Notes: generated by a model from the sequence alone, not told the origin. Shown: positions 44,683 to 53,523, counted from the first letter of the stretch. The stretch: 64,000 nucleotides of DNA from Streptacidiphilus rugosus AM-16 (GCF_000744655.1 NZ_JQMJ01000004.1:4712001-4776000); one strand, 5' to 3'. Made by a program: numbers and translations.

Positions 44683-44748
44683 GCCGGAGCCCGGTGCGGA
44701 GGTCGGGACATCCGCACCGGGCAGGGCCGGCAGAGTGTGGCGGGTCCA

Positions 44749-45474
44749 TCAGCGGGTGGGGATCACTCCCCCGTCCACCCGGAGCACCTGCCCGGTGATG
44801 TGCCGGGCTCCCGGCGAGGCGATGAAGCGCACGACCTCCGCGATGTCCTCCGGCCGGCCGGCCCGGCCGACCATGGTCTCCGCCAGGCGCTCCTGGTGGA
44901 ACTGGTCGGTACGGCGGTCGCGGAAGAACTCCGTCTCCTCGACGTACCCGGGCGCCACCACGTTGCAGCTCACCCCCCTCGGCCCCAGCTGCCGTGCCAG
45001 GAAGATGTTCCAGGCGTTCATCGCGGCCTTGGCGGCCCCGTAGGAGCCCGCCCCCCGGTCGGCGGCGAAGGAGCCGATGCTCACGACCGCCGAGCCGCGG
45101 ACGAGCAGCTTGTCCAGGGCCGCGGTGGTGAGCACGGCGCCGATCAGGTTCGCCTCCAGATTGGCCCGCCAGGTGTCGGCCAGGCCGGGCAGGTCGCCCA
45201 CGGGCGCTCCGTCGAACTCGCGGTTCCCGCCCGCGTTGTTGACCAGCACGTCGAGGCTGCCCGGCAGCCGCGTCCGCAGCGCCGCCAACTGCTCGGGGTC
45301 GGTGGCGTCGCAGACCAGGGGTGTCACCGCGCCGCCGAGCTCCTCGGCCGCACTGTGCAGCACCTCCGACCGCCGACCGGTGATGATCACCTGGTCGCCT
45401 TCGCTCACGAAGGCGGCCGCCACGGCCTTGCCGATTCCGGTGCCGCCTCCGGTCACCAGGACTGTCCGCGTCAT
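44749..45474 (-). CDS. SDR-family reductase of the acid-reductase cluster
   Basis: A 241-residue short-chain dehydrogenase. TGGGTGIGKAVA binds the cofactor and ITGRRSE suggests NADP(H). NNAGGN, IGSFAA and SYGAAKAAMNAWN give the Asn/Ser/Tyr/Lys set. HITGQVLRVDGGVIPTR closes the fold. In this cluster its likely job is to reduce the aldehyde made by the LuxC-like enzyme, or a keto group of the same product. It is the last gene, 38 bp after the MFS gene, and converges with a MarR gene. Confidence 0.93.
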   Translation of the reverse strand: MTRTVLVTGGGTGIGKAVAAAFVSEGDQVIITGRRSEVLHSAAEELGGAVTPLVCDATDPEQLAALRTRLPGSLDVLVNNAGGNREFDGAPVGDLPGLADTWRANLEANLIGAVLTTAALDKLLVRGSAVVSIGSFAADRGAGSYGAAKAAMNAWNIFLARQLGPRGVSCNVVAPGYVEETEFFRDRRTDQFHQERLAETMVGRAGRPEDIAEVVRFIASPGARHITGQVLRVDGGVIPTR

Positions 45475-45512
45475 GCGCGCACTCCTCTCCTATGTCTCTC
45501 TTTCGTCGCTTG

Positions 45513-46757
45513 CTAGTTGGCGATGGTCTGCGGGGCGGCCTGCGCGGCGCCGACCGGGGCCGACGCCGGCGCGGACGCCGCCTGCTGCTGGAACGCGGCC
45601 GCGAAGCGCGCCCGCGCCACCGGCCCGATGACGGCCACGGGGACCGTGACGACGGCGGCGACGGCGAAGAGCAGCCCGAAGTGCGGCTTGTTGGCGTAGT
45701 TCTTGACCAGCTCGGTGGCGAGGGCCGCACCGGTGAACACCGCGCAGGCCACCAGCGAGGTGGCGATGCCGCGGGCGCGGGGCTCGGCCACCTCCGTGGC
45801 CCAGGTCTGCACGATCGACTGCACCAGGGCGAAGGCCAGGCCGGACAGCACGCTGGCCACCAGGACGGTCGTCAGCGTCTGGGTGTAGGCGCAGGCCAGG
45901 TAGCCCGCGAGCAGCAGCACCCCGCCGACGGCGAACAGCGTGGCCGCAGAGACCCGTTGGCCGAGGGCCCGCACCACCATGCCGCCCGCCACCGCGGCGA
46001 GTCCGTAGCTGCCGGTGACGAACCCGGCGATCAGCACGCTGTGCCCCTTGGCCTGCAGGGCCGCGTTGAAGAAGTTGAAAAATCCCAGCATCGCCGCGCC
46101 CTCGATCAGCCCGAAGACCACCAGGAACCGGAACCAGCGGATGCGGAAGACCTCGGCGAAACGGCCGACGACGCCCACCCCGCTCGCCTTCGGCACGGCG
46201 GCCTCGGGCAGCCGGGCCACCCACAGGGCGAGCACCGGTGCGCAGATCGCGACCAGCAGGATCGCGGCACGCCAGCTCCACAGGTGGGTGAAGACCCCGG
46301 CGATCACCGTGGCGCCCGCCGTACCCACCGCACCTGCCGCGAGGACCGTCGCGACGGTCCGCTGCCGCCGCTCGAAGGGCACCCGGTCGCCCACGTACGC
46401 CACCGCCACCGGCAGCAGCGCCGCGGCCGAGGCCCCGGCGATCGCCCGGCCCAGGACCAGCACCCAGAGATCGGGGGCGAAGGCGGAGAGCAGATCCGCG
46501 AGGCACATGCCCAGCAGCGCGCCGCACATGACCTTGACCCGGCCGACGGCGTCCGAGATCAGTCCGTGGACCGGCTGCATCAGCCCGAACAGCAACAGGT
46601 AGGCGGTGAGCGCACCGGTCACCGAAGGAACGCTGACGTGCAGGCCCTTCGCCGCCGGCAGCAGCAGCGGAGTGATGACGATCCGGTCGAAGTTGCCGAG
46701 GAACGAACCCGCGTAGAGCACCTGAAGGCTCCTGGGCTCGCGCAGTTTCTGCTTCAT
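45513..46757 (-). CDS. MFS transporter of the acid-reductase cluster
   Basis: A 414-residue transporter with about 12 membrane helices. Motif A lies after helix 2 (HGLISDAVGRVKVM) and GRAIAGASAAALLPVAVAYV forms helix 4. The C-terminal tail is Ala/Gln-rich. Position between the reductase and the SDR genes, with gaps of 28 and 38 bp, makes it part of one operon, most likely as exporter of the cluster's product. Confidence 0.92.
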   Translation of the reverse strand: MKQKLREPRSLQVLYAGSFLGNFDRIVITPLLLPAAKGLHVSVPSVTGALTAYLLLFGLMQPVHGLISDAVGRVKVMCGALLGMCLADLLSAFAPDLWVLVLGRAIAGASAAALLPVAVAYVGDRVPFERRQRTVATVLAAGAVGTAGATVIAGVFTHLWSWRAAILLVAICAPVLALWVARLPEAAVPKASGVGVVGRFAEVFRIRWFRFLVVFGLIEGAAMLGFFNFFNAALQAKGHSVLIAGFVTGSYGLAAVAGGMVVRALGQRVSAATLFAVGGVLLLAGYLACAYTQTLTTVLVASVLSGLAFALVQSIVQTWATEVAEPRARGIATSLVACAVFTGAALATELVKNYANKPHFGLLFAVAAVVTVPVAVIGPVARARFAAAFQQQAASAPASAPVGAAQAAPQTIAN

Positions 46758-46785
46758 GGTGCTCCTTCTGAGGACTCGTGCGGCG

Positions 46786-48162
46786 TCAGCCGGCCGTTCC
46801 GTAGCCCCGAGCCTCCATCAGGTCATGGCTCAGGTAGCCGTCATGGGGGCTGGTGGTACCCGCGGAATAGGTGGGGAAGGCCCCGAACAGCACCTTGCGG
46901 ACGGTCCGCTCCCGCAGCGCCTCCTGGGCGAGCGTCCGGTCGTCGCCCAGGATCGTGAGCGCGAGCGTGTCCCGCAGCGGACCGAAGCCGTCCGAGCGCT
47001 GCCACGGCAGGATCCAGACACAGGGGAAGGACAACTCGATCCTGGACCCCGGGTGGTCCACCCGGTCGCACAGCAGCACCGCGGGCCGCAGGGCCGCCGA
47101 GCCGTCGCCCAGATCGGCCACCGAGCCGTCCGGATAGTGCGCCGCGGCCACGTCCACCGCGCCCGCCAGCTGCCCGTCCAGGTAGGTGCGCAGCCGCTGC
47201 GCCTCCGCCAGCGGCAGCACCGGCAGCTGCGCCTCCGGCGACTGCGGGGGCGCCGCCACCAGCCGGGCCAGCCGCTCGGCGACGGCCTCGGCGAGCGCGG
47301 CCGGGTCGCCGTCGGTGAACACGGCGGTGAGGTTGGTGCACCGCATGCCGGCGTCGAATCCGGCGGAGTCACAGATGACGTCGAGCACCCGATCGGTGAT
47401 CGCGCCGCTGTGCAGGATCTTCGAGCGCCCGGGACCGCGGAGGATGACCCGCCGGTCCTGCCCGTAACGCCGGGCGGCCGCGTCGCCGCCGAAGACCAGA
47501 CTGAGATCGGCTGCCTCGACCAGCGCGTCGCCGGTGGCGTGGCTGCCGGGCAGCAGCGACAGGTAGTGCGGGGCCACCCCGGCCTCCAGCAGCGCCGCGA
47601 TCATCCGTGCGGGCGTGAAGGGATCCCGCGCTCCCGGCCGGACCACCAGGCGGTAGCCGCAGCCCAGCGCCGTGAGCCACTGGGTGTGCGTGCCGGGGTT
47701 GTTGCTGGGCGCGATCACCGCCAGCACGTCGCCACGCCGTGCCCACACCGCCGAGATCACCCCGGGACCGAACTCGTCCTCGGTGCCGGGCGGCCGTTCG
47801 GCGGCGAGCCGCGCGCCCACGTTGGCGAAGGTCTGCGCCACGTCCTCCAGCGAGTGCCGCGCCACGGTGACCGGCACGCCCGTGACGCGGGACTGCAGAT
47901 CGCAGTACTCCTGCGGGGACAGGCCGTTCAGGGTCGCGGTCGCGAAGAGCTTTCCTGCCTGCCGTAACAGGGACGGATCGGGAGTGCTCTCCTCCCCCGC
48001 ACGGGCGCTCGCCACGGTCAGCCGTGCCAGCAGCGGCGGGGCGAGGTGGACGGTGGCCAGCGGGGTGCCGTCCACCCCGCACAGCTCGGTCCGCTCGGCC
48101 GAGCGCGCGGGCTCCCCCGCGCGGATCAGCGGGATCTCGTACAGCGCGGTCCGCCCGGACAT
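46786..48162 (-). CDS. LuxC/aldehyde-dehydrogenase-like acyl reductase, with a TTA codon
   Basis: A 458-residue aldehyde-dehydrogenase-fold enzyme resembling acyl-CoA reductases (LuxC) and the GriC-type subunit of two-protein carboxylic acid reductases. VIAPSNNPGTHTQWLTALGC supplies the Asn of the active site, VFGGDAAARRYG the nucleotide-binding loop and FDAGMRCTNLTAVF the catalytic Cys275. It should reduce an enzyme- or CoA-bound acyl group with NADPH to an aldehyde. Leu66 is encoded by TTA (plus-strand 47965-47967), the only in-frame TTA I found in this window, implying dependence on bldA tRNA. The ATG shares one base with the stop of the upstream adenylating gene, so the two are co-translated. 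Confidence 0.88.
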   Translation of the reverse strand: MSGRTALYEIPLIRAGEPARSAERTELCGVDGTPLATVHLAPPLLARLTVASARAGEESTPDPSLLRQAGKLFATATLNGLSPQEYCDLQSRVTGVPVTVARHSLEDVAQTFANVGARLAAERPPGTEDEFGPGVISAVWARRGDVLAVIAPSNNPGTHTQWLTALGCGYRLVVRPGARDPFTPARMIAALLEAGVAPHYLSLLPGSHATGDALVEAADLSLVFGGDAAARRYGQDRRVILRGPGRSKILHSGAITDRVLDVICDSAGFDAGMRCTNLTAVFTDGDPAALAEAVAERLARLVAAPPQSPEAQLPVLPLAEAQRLRTYLDGQLAGAVDVAAAHYPDGSVADLGDGSAALRPAVLLCDRVDHPGSRIELSFPCVWILPWQRSDGFGPLRDTLALTILGDDRTLAQEALRERTVRKVLFGAFPTYSAGTTSPHDGYLSHDLMEARGYGTAG

Positions 48163-49277
48163 CAGTACACCCCCTCGACGACGGTGGTGCTCGCCGACTC
48201 GTACGGACGGACGTCGGACAGCTCGATCCCGGGGAACCCGTCGGCGGAGGGCTGGCGGACCGCCAGGTCCCGCTCGAGGGTGGGCGGGTTGAAGTGGTCC
48301 CGCGTCAGCGCGGTCACCACGACCCGGCCCTGCTCGCCGTCGGCCACCCGCCGGCTGGGCTCGTCGGGGTCGACCAGGTCGACGATCGTGTAGGGGTAGT
48401 ACGGACGGAACACACAGGGCGCGGCGTCGCCCGCGCGGCGGGTGCGCTGGGGCGCGACGCCCATCATGGTGTTGCCGTAGGCCCCGGCCAGGCGCGCCTG
48501 CGGGAACACCTCCTCCTCGAACAGCCGCAGGGTCTCGGCGTCCATGCTGGTGCCGCCCCAGATCATGCCCTGCACCTTCTCCCGCACCAGCCGGTAGACG
48601 TCGTCGCGGCCGGCGATCGTCTCCAGGATCCTGGGCGTGCTGGACATGAGCCGGATGTCCTGGCTGGCCAGCACGTCCTTCACCTGGTCGAGGATGTGGT
48701 CGATGTAGCGGCGGAACTCGTCCTTCCTGCCCTCGGCGAGGCAGCGCCTGACCCAGCGGGGGTCCAGGTCGACGAAGTAGCTGAGATGTCCGCGGATCTC
48801 GCCCAGCGAGGTGATGTTCTTGGCCATGATGTGCGGCCCGGTGGGCCCGATGTGCAGCCAGCCCCCGCCCTGGGCGGGGAATCCCTGCTCGTCCAGCATC
48901 CGGCTCTGCCACTCGACGTTGCGCCGCCGCGAGGTCGCGTCGATGATCCGCTTGGGTGCGCCGGTGGCGCCGCCCGACTCGTAGACGCCGTGCCGGACCG
49001 ACCGTCCGGCGTTGCCCCGCGGGATCAGCTGGTCGGCGGGGATGCTGCTCCAGTCGACCGGGACCCCCGCGAACAGCTGCAGGTCCGCCTGGGACTGCAC
49101 GTCCTTGCGCGGGTCGAAGCCCAGGGTCTTGGCCCGTTCCACCCAGTACGGACTGCCGGTCAGCGGCGAGAAGTGCCATTCCATGGCCGCCCTGACGAGT
49201 TCGTCGACATCGGGGGTCTGGTCGAGCGGGGGCTCGAAAACGGAACTGAAGTCGTCGGCCATCTTGGGCTGTCCCAT
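48162..49277 (-). CDS. LuxE/PaaK-like adenylate-forming acyl synthetase
   Basis: A 371-residue ANL-superfamily enzyme of the LuxE/phenylacetate-CoA-ligase type. The adenylation motif is YESGGATGAPKR (residues 99-110). GMIWGGTSMDAETLRLFEEE and AGAYGNTMMG provide further family blocks, and VDLVDPDEPSRRVADGEQGR leads to the C-terminal part. It should activate a carboxylic acid as acyl-AMP and hand the acyl group to the reductase translated from the overlapping gene downstream. The start is ATG 49277; GGAG and a promoter with TACAGT lie upstream. It is too short for a full acyl-CoA ligase C-domain, as expected for LuxE-like proteins. Confidence 0.85.
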   Translation of the reverse strand: MGQPKMADDFSSVFEPPLDQTPDVDELVRAAMEWHFSPLTGSPYWVERAKTLGFDPRKDVQSQADLQLFAGVPVDWSSIPADQLIPRGNAGRSVRHGVYESGGATGAPKRIIDATSRRRNVEWQSRMLDEQGFPAQGGGWLHIGPTGPHIMAKNITSLGEIRGHLSYFVDLDPRWVRRCLAEGRKDEFRRYIDHILDQVKDVLASQDIRLMSSTPRILETIAGRDDVYRLVREKVQGMIWGGTSMDAETLRLFEEEVFPQARLAGAYGNTMMGVAPQRTRRAGDAAPCVFRPYYPYTIVDLVDPDEPSRRVADGEQGRVVVTALTRDHFNPPTLERDLAVRQPSADGFPGIELSDVRPYESASTTVVEGVY

Positions 49278-49301
49278 CTGCGTGGAGCTCCAACGGAATC
49301 G

Positions 49302-49321
49302 ACTGTACACCTGACAGTCAG
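49302..49321 (-). promoter_or_regulatory. Promoter with 11-bp palindromic operator for the acid-reductase cluster
   Basis: On the minus strand a -10 element TACAGT (49307-49302) lies about 20 bp ahead of the start codon region. Its spacer holds CTGACTGTCAG (49321-49311 on the minus strand), an 11-bp odd palindrome. No good -35 is present, which suggests activator dependence or a repressor site inside the promoter. The gap from 49322 to 49456 shows nothing else. Confidence 0.5.
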
Positions 49322-49456
49322 TAGTGCTGACGAGATTCAATATGCAGCTCCCCCGCGAACGGTGTCAAGGCCGTTCAGGGTTGACGCGAGGTCAGATCTT
49401 GTGCAGCGATGTCGACTTCCTGCGGGCCCGGGTCGGCGGCCACCAGCCGCAACGCA

Positions 49457-49492
49457 GAGCACCGGTAGCGGCCTCAGCCGCTACCGGTGCTC
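49457..49492 (-). terminator. Long-stem terminator after the GMC oxidoreductase gene
   Basis: GAGCACCGGTAGCGGC (49457-49472) and GCCGCTACCGGTGCTC (49477-49492) are perfect 16-bp arms with a 4-base loop, 72 bp after the stop. No T-run follows. Confidence 0.85.
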
Positions 49493-49564
49493 CCCGCCTG
49501 TGTGCTCCGCCTGTTTCGGCGCCCGCCGTCCAGCCGTCCTCCGTACGCCGCCTGCCGTGCGCCC

Positions 49565-51433
49565 CTACCCGAGCCTGAGCTCGCCGTACGCCCCCGCAGG
49601 GACCGCCGGGCCGCGCGGCGCGACGGGCTCCAGCCGGACGTAGGGCTTGCCCTGGGCCGGGCGAGGGTCGGGATCGCCGAGGTTGGGCCAGAACGACATC
49701 GCCCGTTCCGCCTGCGCCGTGATCGTCAGGGAGGGGTTCACCCCCAGGTTGGCGGAGACCGCCGAGCCGTCCACCACCGAGACCCCCGGATGGCCGTACA
49801 GCCGGTGGTACGGGTCGATCACCCCGTGCCCGGAATCGGCGCCGATCGGGCAGCCGCCGAGGAAGTGCGCGGTCAGCGGCATCCCCATCAGCTCCCCCAG
49901 ATTGGTGCCCGCGAAGCCGTTCAGTTGCTCCGCGAGATGCCGTGCCGCCTCCGCGCCCTCCGGGATGTGCACCGGATTGGGCGCGCCGTGCCCCTGCTCG
50001 GCGGTGAGCAGCCCCCGTCCCGGGCGGTGGCGCCGCAGCCGGGTGGTCAGCGAGTTGTCGTGCGTCTGCATGACCAGGCCGATGACGGTCCGCTCCGACC
50101 AGCGGTACGTGGTCAGGGTCCGGGCCACCATCACCGGATGCCGCAGGAAGGCCCAGGCCGCGGCCAGCGGCTTCGGCACCCGTCCGCCGACGGGGTACTG
50201 CGGCACGGACATCAGCGCCATCGCGTTGGAGCCCCTGCCGTAGCGGACGTTCTCGATGTGGGTGCTCTCGTCGGGATGGATCGAGGAGGTGATCGCGACC
50301 CCGCGGGTGAGATCGAGCGTCGCGCCCTTCCCGTGGACCCTGCGGTAGCGGCCGGGGAAGGTGAGCGCGCCCACCAGCGCCTCGGAGTTGGTCCGGGTCA
50401 GCTCGCCGAGCCGGGGCGAGAGCGCCGGCAGCCCGCCCGCCGCCCTGGTCCGGTGCAGCAGCGTCTGCGTCCCGTAGGTCCCCGCCGCGAGCACGACCCG
50501 GCGAGCGGTCAGCGTCAGCCGCGGTCCTCTGCGGCGACGCCTGGTCGGCACGGCGGTCACGGCGAAGCCGCCCTCGGGCCGCTCGCGCAGTTCGACGACG
50601 GAGGTCAGCTCCCTGACCTCCGCACCGGACCGCTCGGCCAGGTGCAGGTAGTTCTGGGTGAGGGTGTTCTTCGCGCCGTGGCGGCACCCCGTCATGCACT
50701 CGCCGCACTCGACGCAGGCACGCCGTTCGGGGCCCACGCCGCCGAAGTACGGGTCGGGCGCGACGGCCCCGGGAGCCGCCGTGCAGCGGCCGTCGGCGTC
50801 CTTGCCGTCACCGAAGAAGACGCCCACGGGGGTGAGTGTGAAGCTCGACCCCACGCCCATCCGCTCACCGGCGGTGCGCAGGTAGATGTCCGCCTCGGTG
50901 ACCGTCGGATTGGTCCGCACGCCCAGCATCCGCCGCGCCTGGTCGTAGCAGGGGGCCAACTCCTGCTGCCAGTCGGTGATGCCGGCCCACTGGCGGTCAT
51001 GGAAGAAGGCGGCGGGCGGGACGTAGAGGGTGTTGGCGTAGTTCAGCGAGCCGCCGCCGACGCCCGCTCCGGCCAGCACCATGACCTTGCCGAGCAGATG
51101 GATCCGCTGGATCCCGTACAGCCCGAGCGCCGGAGCCCAGAGATAGTTGCGCAGGTCCCAGGAGTTGCGCGGCAGCGTGTCCTCACTGAACCGGCGGCCG
51201 GCCTCCAGCACGCAGACCCGGTAGCCCTTCTCGGTCAGGCGCAGCGCCGAGACGGAGCCGCCGAAGCCGGAGCCGACGACGATGACGTCGTAGTCGAACC
51301 CGCCCTCCGCCCCGCCTCCGGTCAGGCCGTCCGGCTTCTGGTCCGGCTTCTCGTCTGCCTTCTTGTCCGCCTTCTTGTCCGCCTTCTTGTCCGGCCTCTC
51401 CTTCAGACTCTGGTCCGGCTTCCTCTCACTCAC
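49565..51433 (-). CDS. GMC-family oxidoreductase, cholesterol-oxidase (ChoD)-like
   Basis: A 622-residue FAD enzyme. VIVVGSGFGGSVSALRL binds FAD, LAGAGVGGGSLNYAN follows, and VVDGSAVSANLGVNPSLTIT ends the flavin domain. HFLGGCPIG near residue 540 is the usual active-site strand. Two oddities stand out. The first 35 residues are an almost pure Lys/Asp/Glu/Pro repeat (DKKADKKADKKADEKPD). Cysteines 240, 243, 246 and 250 form CxxCxxCxxxC, a ferredoxin-like pattern also known in ChoD-type relatives. It probably oxidises a sterol or long-chain alcohol. The GTG start overlaps the acyl-CoA ligase stop by 8 bp, so both are coupled. Confidence 0.88.
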   Translation of the reverse strand: MSERKPDQSLKERPDKKADKKADKKADEKPDQKPDGLTGGGAEGGFDYDVIVVGSGFGGSVSALRLTEKGYRVCVLEAGRRFSEDTLPRNSWDLRNYLWAPALGLYGIQRIHLLGKVMVLAGAGVGGGSLNYANTLYVPPAAFFHDRQWAGITDWQQELAPCYDQARRMLGVRTNPTVTEADIYLRTAGERMGVGSSFTLTPVGVFFGDGKDADGRCTAAPGAVAPDPYFGGVGPERRACVECGECMTGCRHGAKNTLTQNYLHLAERSGAEVRELTSVVELRERPEGGFAVTAVPTRRRRRGPRLTLTARRVVLAAGTYGTQTLLHRTRAAGGLPALSPRLGELTRTNSEALVGALTFPGRYRRVHGKGATLDLTRGVAITSSIHPDESTHIENVRYGRGSNAMALMSVPQYPVGGRVPKPLAAAWAFLRHPVMVARTLTTYRWSERTVIGLVMQTHDNSLTTRLRRHRPGRGLLTAEQGHGAPNPVHIPEGAEAARHLAEQLNGFAGTNLGELMGMPLTAHFLGGCPIGADSGHGVIDPYHRLYGHPGVSVVDGSAVSANLGVNPSLTITAQAERAMSFWPNLGDPDPRPAQGKPYVRLEPVAPRGPAVPAGAYGELRLG

Positions 51434-53354
51434 CGTAGAGCTCCTCGATCTCCCGTGCGTAGGCGGTGGCGACGGCGTGGCGCTTGACCTTGAGCGAGGG
51501 CGTCAGCAGGCCGTTGTCCTCGGTGAACTCCCCCTCGACGAGCACGAAGCGCCGGATCGACTCGGCCCGCGACACCGCCTCGTTGGCGTGGTCCACCGCC
51601 CGCTGCACCTCGGCCAGCAGTTCGGGGTCGGCGCGCAGCAGGGCGAACGGCGTGTCCCTGGGCCGTCTGCGGACGGCGAGCCAGTGCTCGACCGCCTCCG
51701 GCTCCAGGGTGATCAGCGCGCCGATGTAGTGACGGCCGTCGCCCACCACCATGCACTGCCCGACCGGGGCTCGACTGCGCAGCCGGTCCTCCAGCAGACT
51801 CGGCGAGACGTTCTTCCCGCCGCTGGTGATGAGGATGTCCTTCTTGCGGCCGACGACGGTCAGGTAGCCGTCGGCGTCGAGCTCGCCCAGATCCCCCGTG
51901 GCGAGCCAGGAGCCTGGCAGTGCGTCCTGGCTGGCCTGCACGTTGTTCCAGTAGCCGGAGAAGACGCTGCCTCCGCGCAGCATCACCTCGCCGTCCTCGG
52001 CGATCCTGATCGTCGCGCCGGGCACCGGGCGGCCGACGCTGCCGGGGCGCGGGTCGAGCGGCGGCGTGACGGTGGTGGCGGCGCTGGTCTCGGTGAGGCC
52101 GTAGCCCTGGTAGATGATGATGCCGCAGCCGAAGAAGAACATCGCCAGCCGCTGATCCAGGGCCGAACCGCCGCTGATCGCGTATCGCACCGATCCGCCG
52201 AGCGCCTTGCGCACCCGCCGGTAGACCAGCAGGTCGTACAGTGCGTGCGCGGCGCGCAGCGCGAGATCCGGACCGGGCCCGTCACCGAGCAACCGCTGCA
52301 TCTCGGCCTCACCGTAGGCGACGGCGATCCGGTCGGCCCGCACGAAGGACGCACCGCGGCCCATCCGCTCCGCCATGGCACGGGCCGTGTCGTGGACCTT
52401 CTCGAAGAAGTACGGCACGGCGACGAGGAAGGTGGGGCCGAACCGCTCCAGCTCGGGCCGGAGTTCGTCGGGCTTGATGCTGGGAAACAGCCCGATGGTG
52501 ATCCGCCCCAGCAGACAGGCCAGTTGCAGCATCCGCCCGAGAACATGGGCCAGGGGCAGGAACATCAGCGTCGTCGGCGTCTGGTGGGTGGCCTCGACGA
52601 AGACCGGCTGCAGCAGCTCGACCAGGTTGGCCGATCCCGCGTGCAGGTTGGCGTGCGTGAGCACGCAGCCTTTGGGGCGGCCGGTCGTTCCGGAGGTGTA
52701 GACGAGCGTGGCCACGGAGTCCGGGGTGACCTCGGCCCGTCGGCGCTCGATCTCCCGGGCGGGCACCTCGTGCCCGAGGTCGGCGAGGAAGCCGAGCAGG
52801 TCCTCGTCGACGGTGGGCACCGAGAGCCGGACCGGCACCGGCAGTTCGTCCAGCACGGGCGCGGTGAGCTTCGCCAGCTCGGGGGACTCGGCCAGCAGCA
52901 TGACCGCGCCGGAGTCGCGCATGATCCAGTCGACCTGCTCGGCGGAACTGGTCGGATAGACGGGCACGGTCTGCCCGCCCGCCGCCCAGACGGCGAAGTC
53001 GAGCACGGTCCACTCGTAGCGCGTGCGCGCCATCAGGGCGACCCGGTCGCCCGGTTCGACCCCGGCGGCGACCAACCCCTTGGCCGCACCGGCGACGTCT
53101 TCGGCGAACCGCGCCGCGGTGACCGGCTCCCAGCCTCCGGCCGTGAGCCGCCGGAGCGCGATCGCGTCGGGGTCGGCGGCGGCGTTGTCGAACGGCACGT
53201 CGGCGAGGCTCCCGTGCGGCAGCGCCCCGACCAAGGGCGCGGCCCGCACCTCCCGGACGACGCCGTCCTCCCGGACAAACTCGAACTTCACGCGATCGGC
53301 GAGGTCGGGCCGCGCGCGGGCGGCTCTCAGATCCTGGAAGAAGGTGGTACCCAT
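51426..53354 (-). CDS. Long-chain acyl-CoA ligase (FadD-type)
   Basis: A 642-residue AMP-forming ligase of the long-chain/very-long-chain class. It activates fatty or steroid side-chain acids to CoA thioesters. The P-loop TLVYTSGTTGRPKGCVLTH, the AMP motif YQGYGLTETSAATTVTPPLD, SWLATGDLGELDADGYLTVV, GRKKDILITSGGKNVSPSLL and the catalytic Lys region LTPSLKVKRHAV are all present. The ATG at 53354 has AGGAG at seven bases; longer upstream frames run through a minisatellite and are not genic. It is followed with an 8-bp overlap by the GMC gene and lies 419 bp downstream of the thiolase gene on the same strand. Confidence 0.94.
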   Translation of the reverse strand: MGTTFFQDLRAARARPDLADRVKFEFVREDGVVREVRAAPLVGALPHGSLADVPFDNAAADPDAIALRRLTAGGWEPVTAARFAEDVAGAAKGLVAAGVEPGDRVALMARTRYEWTVLDFAVWAAGGQTVPVYPTSSAEQVDWIMRDSGAVMLLAESPELAKLTAPVLDELPVPVRLSVPTVDEDLLGFLADLGHEVPAREIERRRAEVTPDSVATLVYTSGTTGRPKGCVLTHANLHAGSANLVELLQPVFVEATHQTPTTLMFLPLAHVLGRMLQLACLLGRITIGLFPSIKPDELRPELERFGPTFLVAVPYFFEKVHDTARAMAERMGRGASFVRADRIAVAYGEAEMQRLLGDGPGPDLALRAAHALYDLLVYRRVRKALGGSVRYAISGGSALDQRLAMFFFGCGIIIYQGYGLTETSAATTVTPPLDPRPGSVGRPVPGATIRIAEDGEVMLRGGSVFSGYWNNVQASQDALPGSWLATGDLGELDADGYLTVVGRKKDILITSGGKNVSPSLLEDRLRSRAPVGQCMVVGDGRHYIGALITLEPEAVEHWLAVRRRPRDTPFALLRADPELLAEVQRAVDHANEAVSRAESIRRFVLVEGEFTEDNGLLTPSLKVKRHAVATAYAREIEELYGE

Positions 53355-53370
53355 GCGCGGCTCCTGCGAG

Positions 53371-53445
53371 GTGGGGTGGTGCGGCGGTGGGTGGTACGGC
53401 GGTGGGTGGTACGGCGGTGGGTGGTACGGCGGTGGGTGGTACGGC
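53371..53445. repeat. Minisatellite, 15-bp unit
   Basis: GGTGGGTGGTACGGC occurs four times without change (53386-53445), preceded by a degenerate copy at 53371-53385. It lies just upstream of the acyl-CoA ligase start and could change its leader or spacing by slippage. Confidence 0.92.
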
Positions 53446-53523
53446 GGACGGGCGTGTGCGGGCGTGGAACGGCACCGGCTTGAGCGGTACGGCGGGGTGG
53501 CGCGGCGGTGTAGTCGGGGAGAG

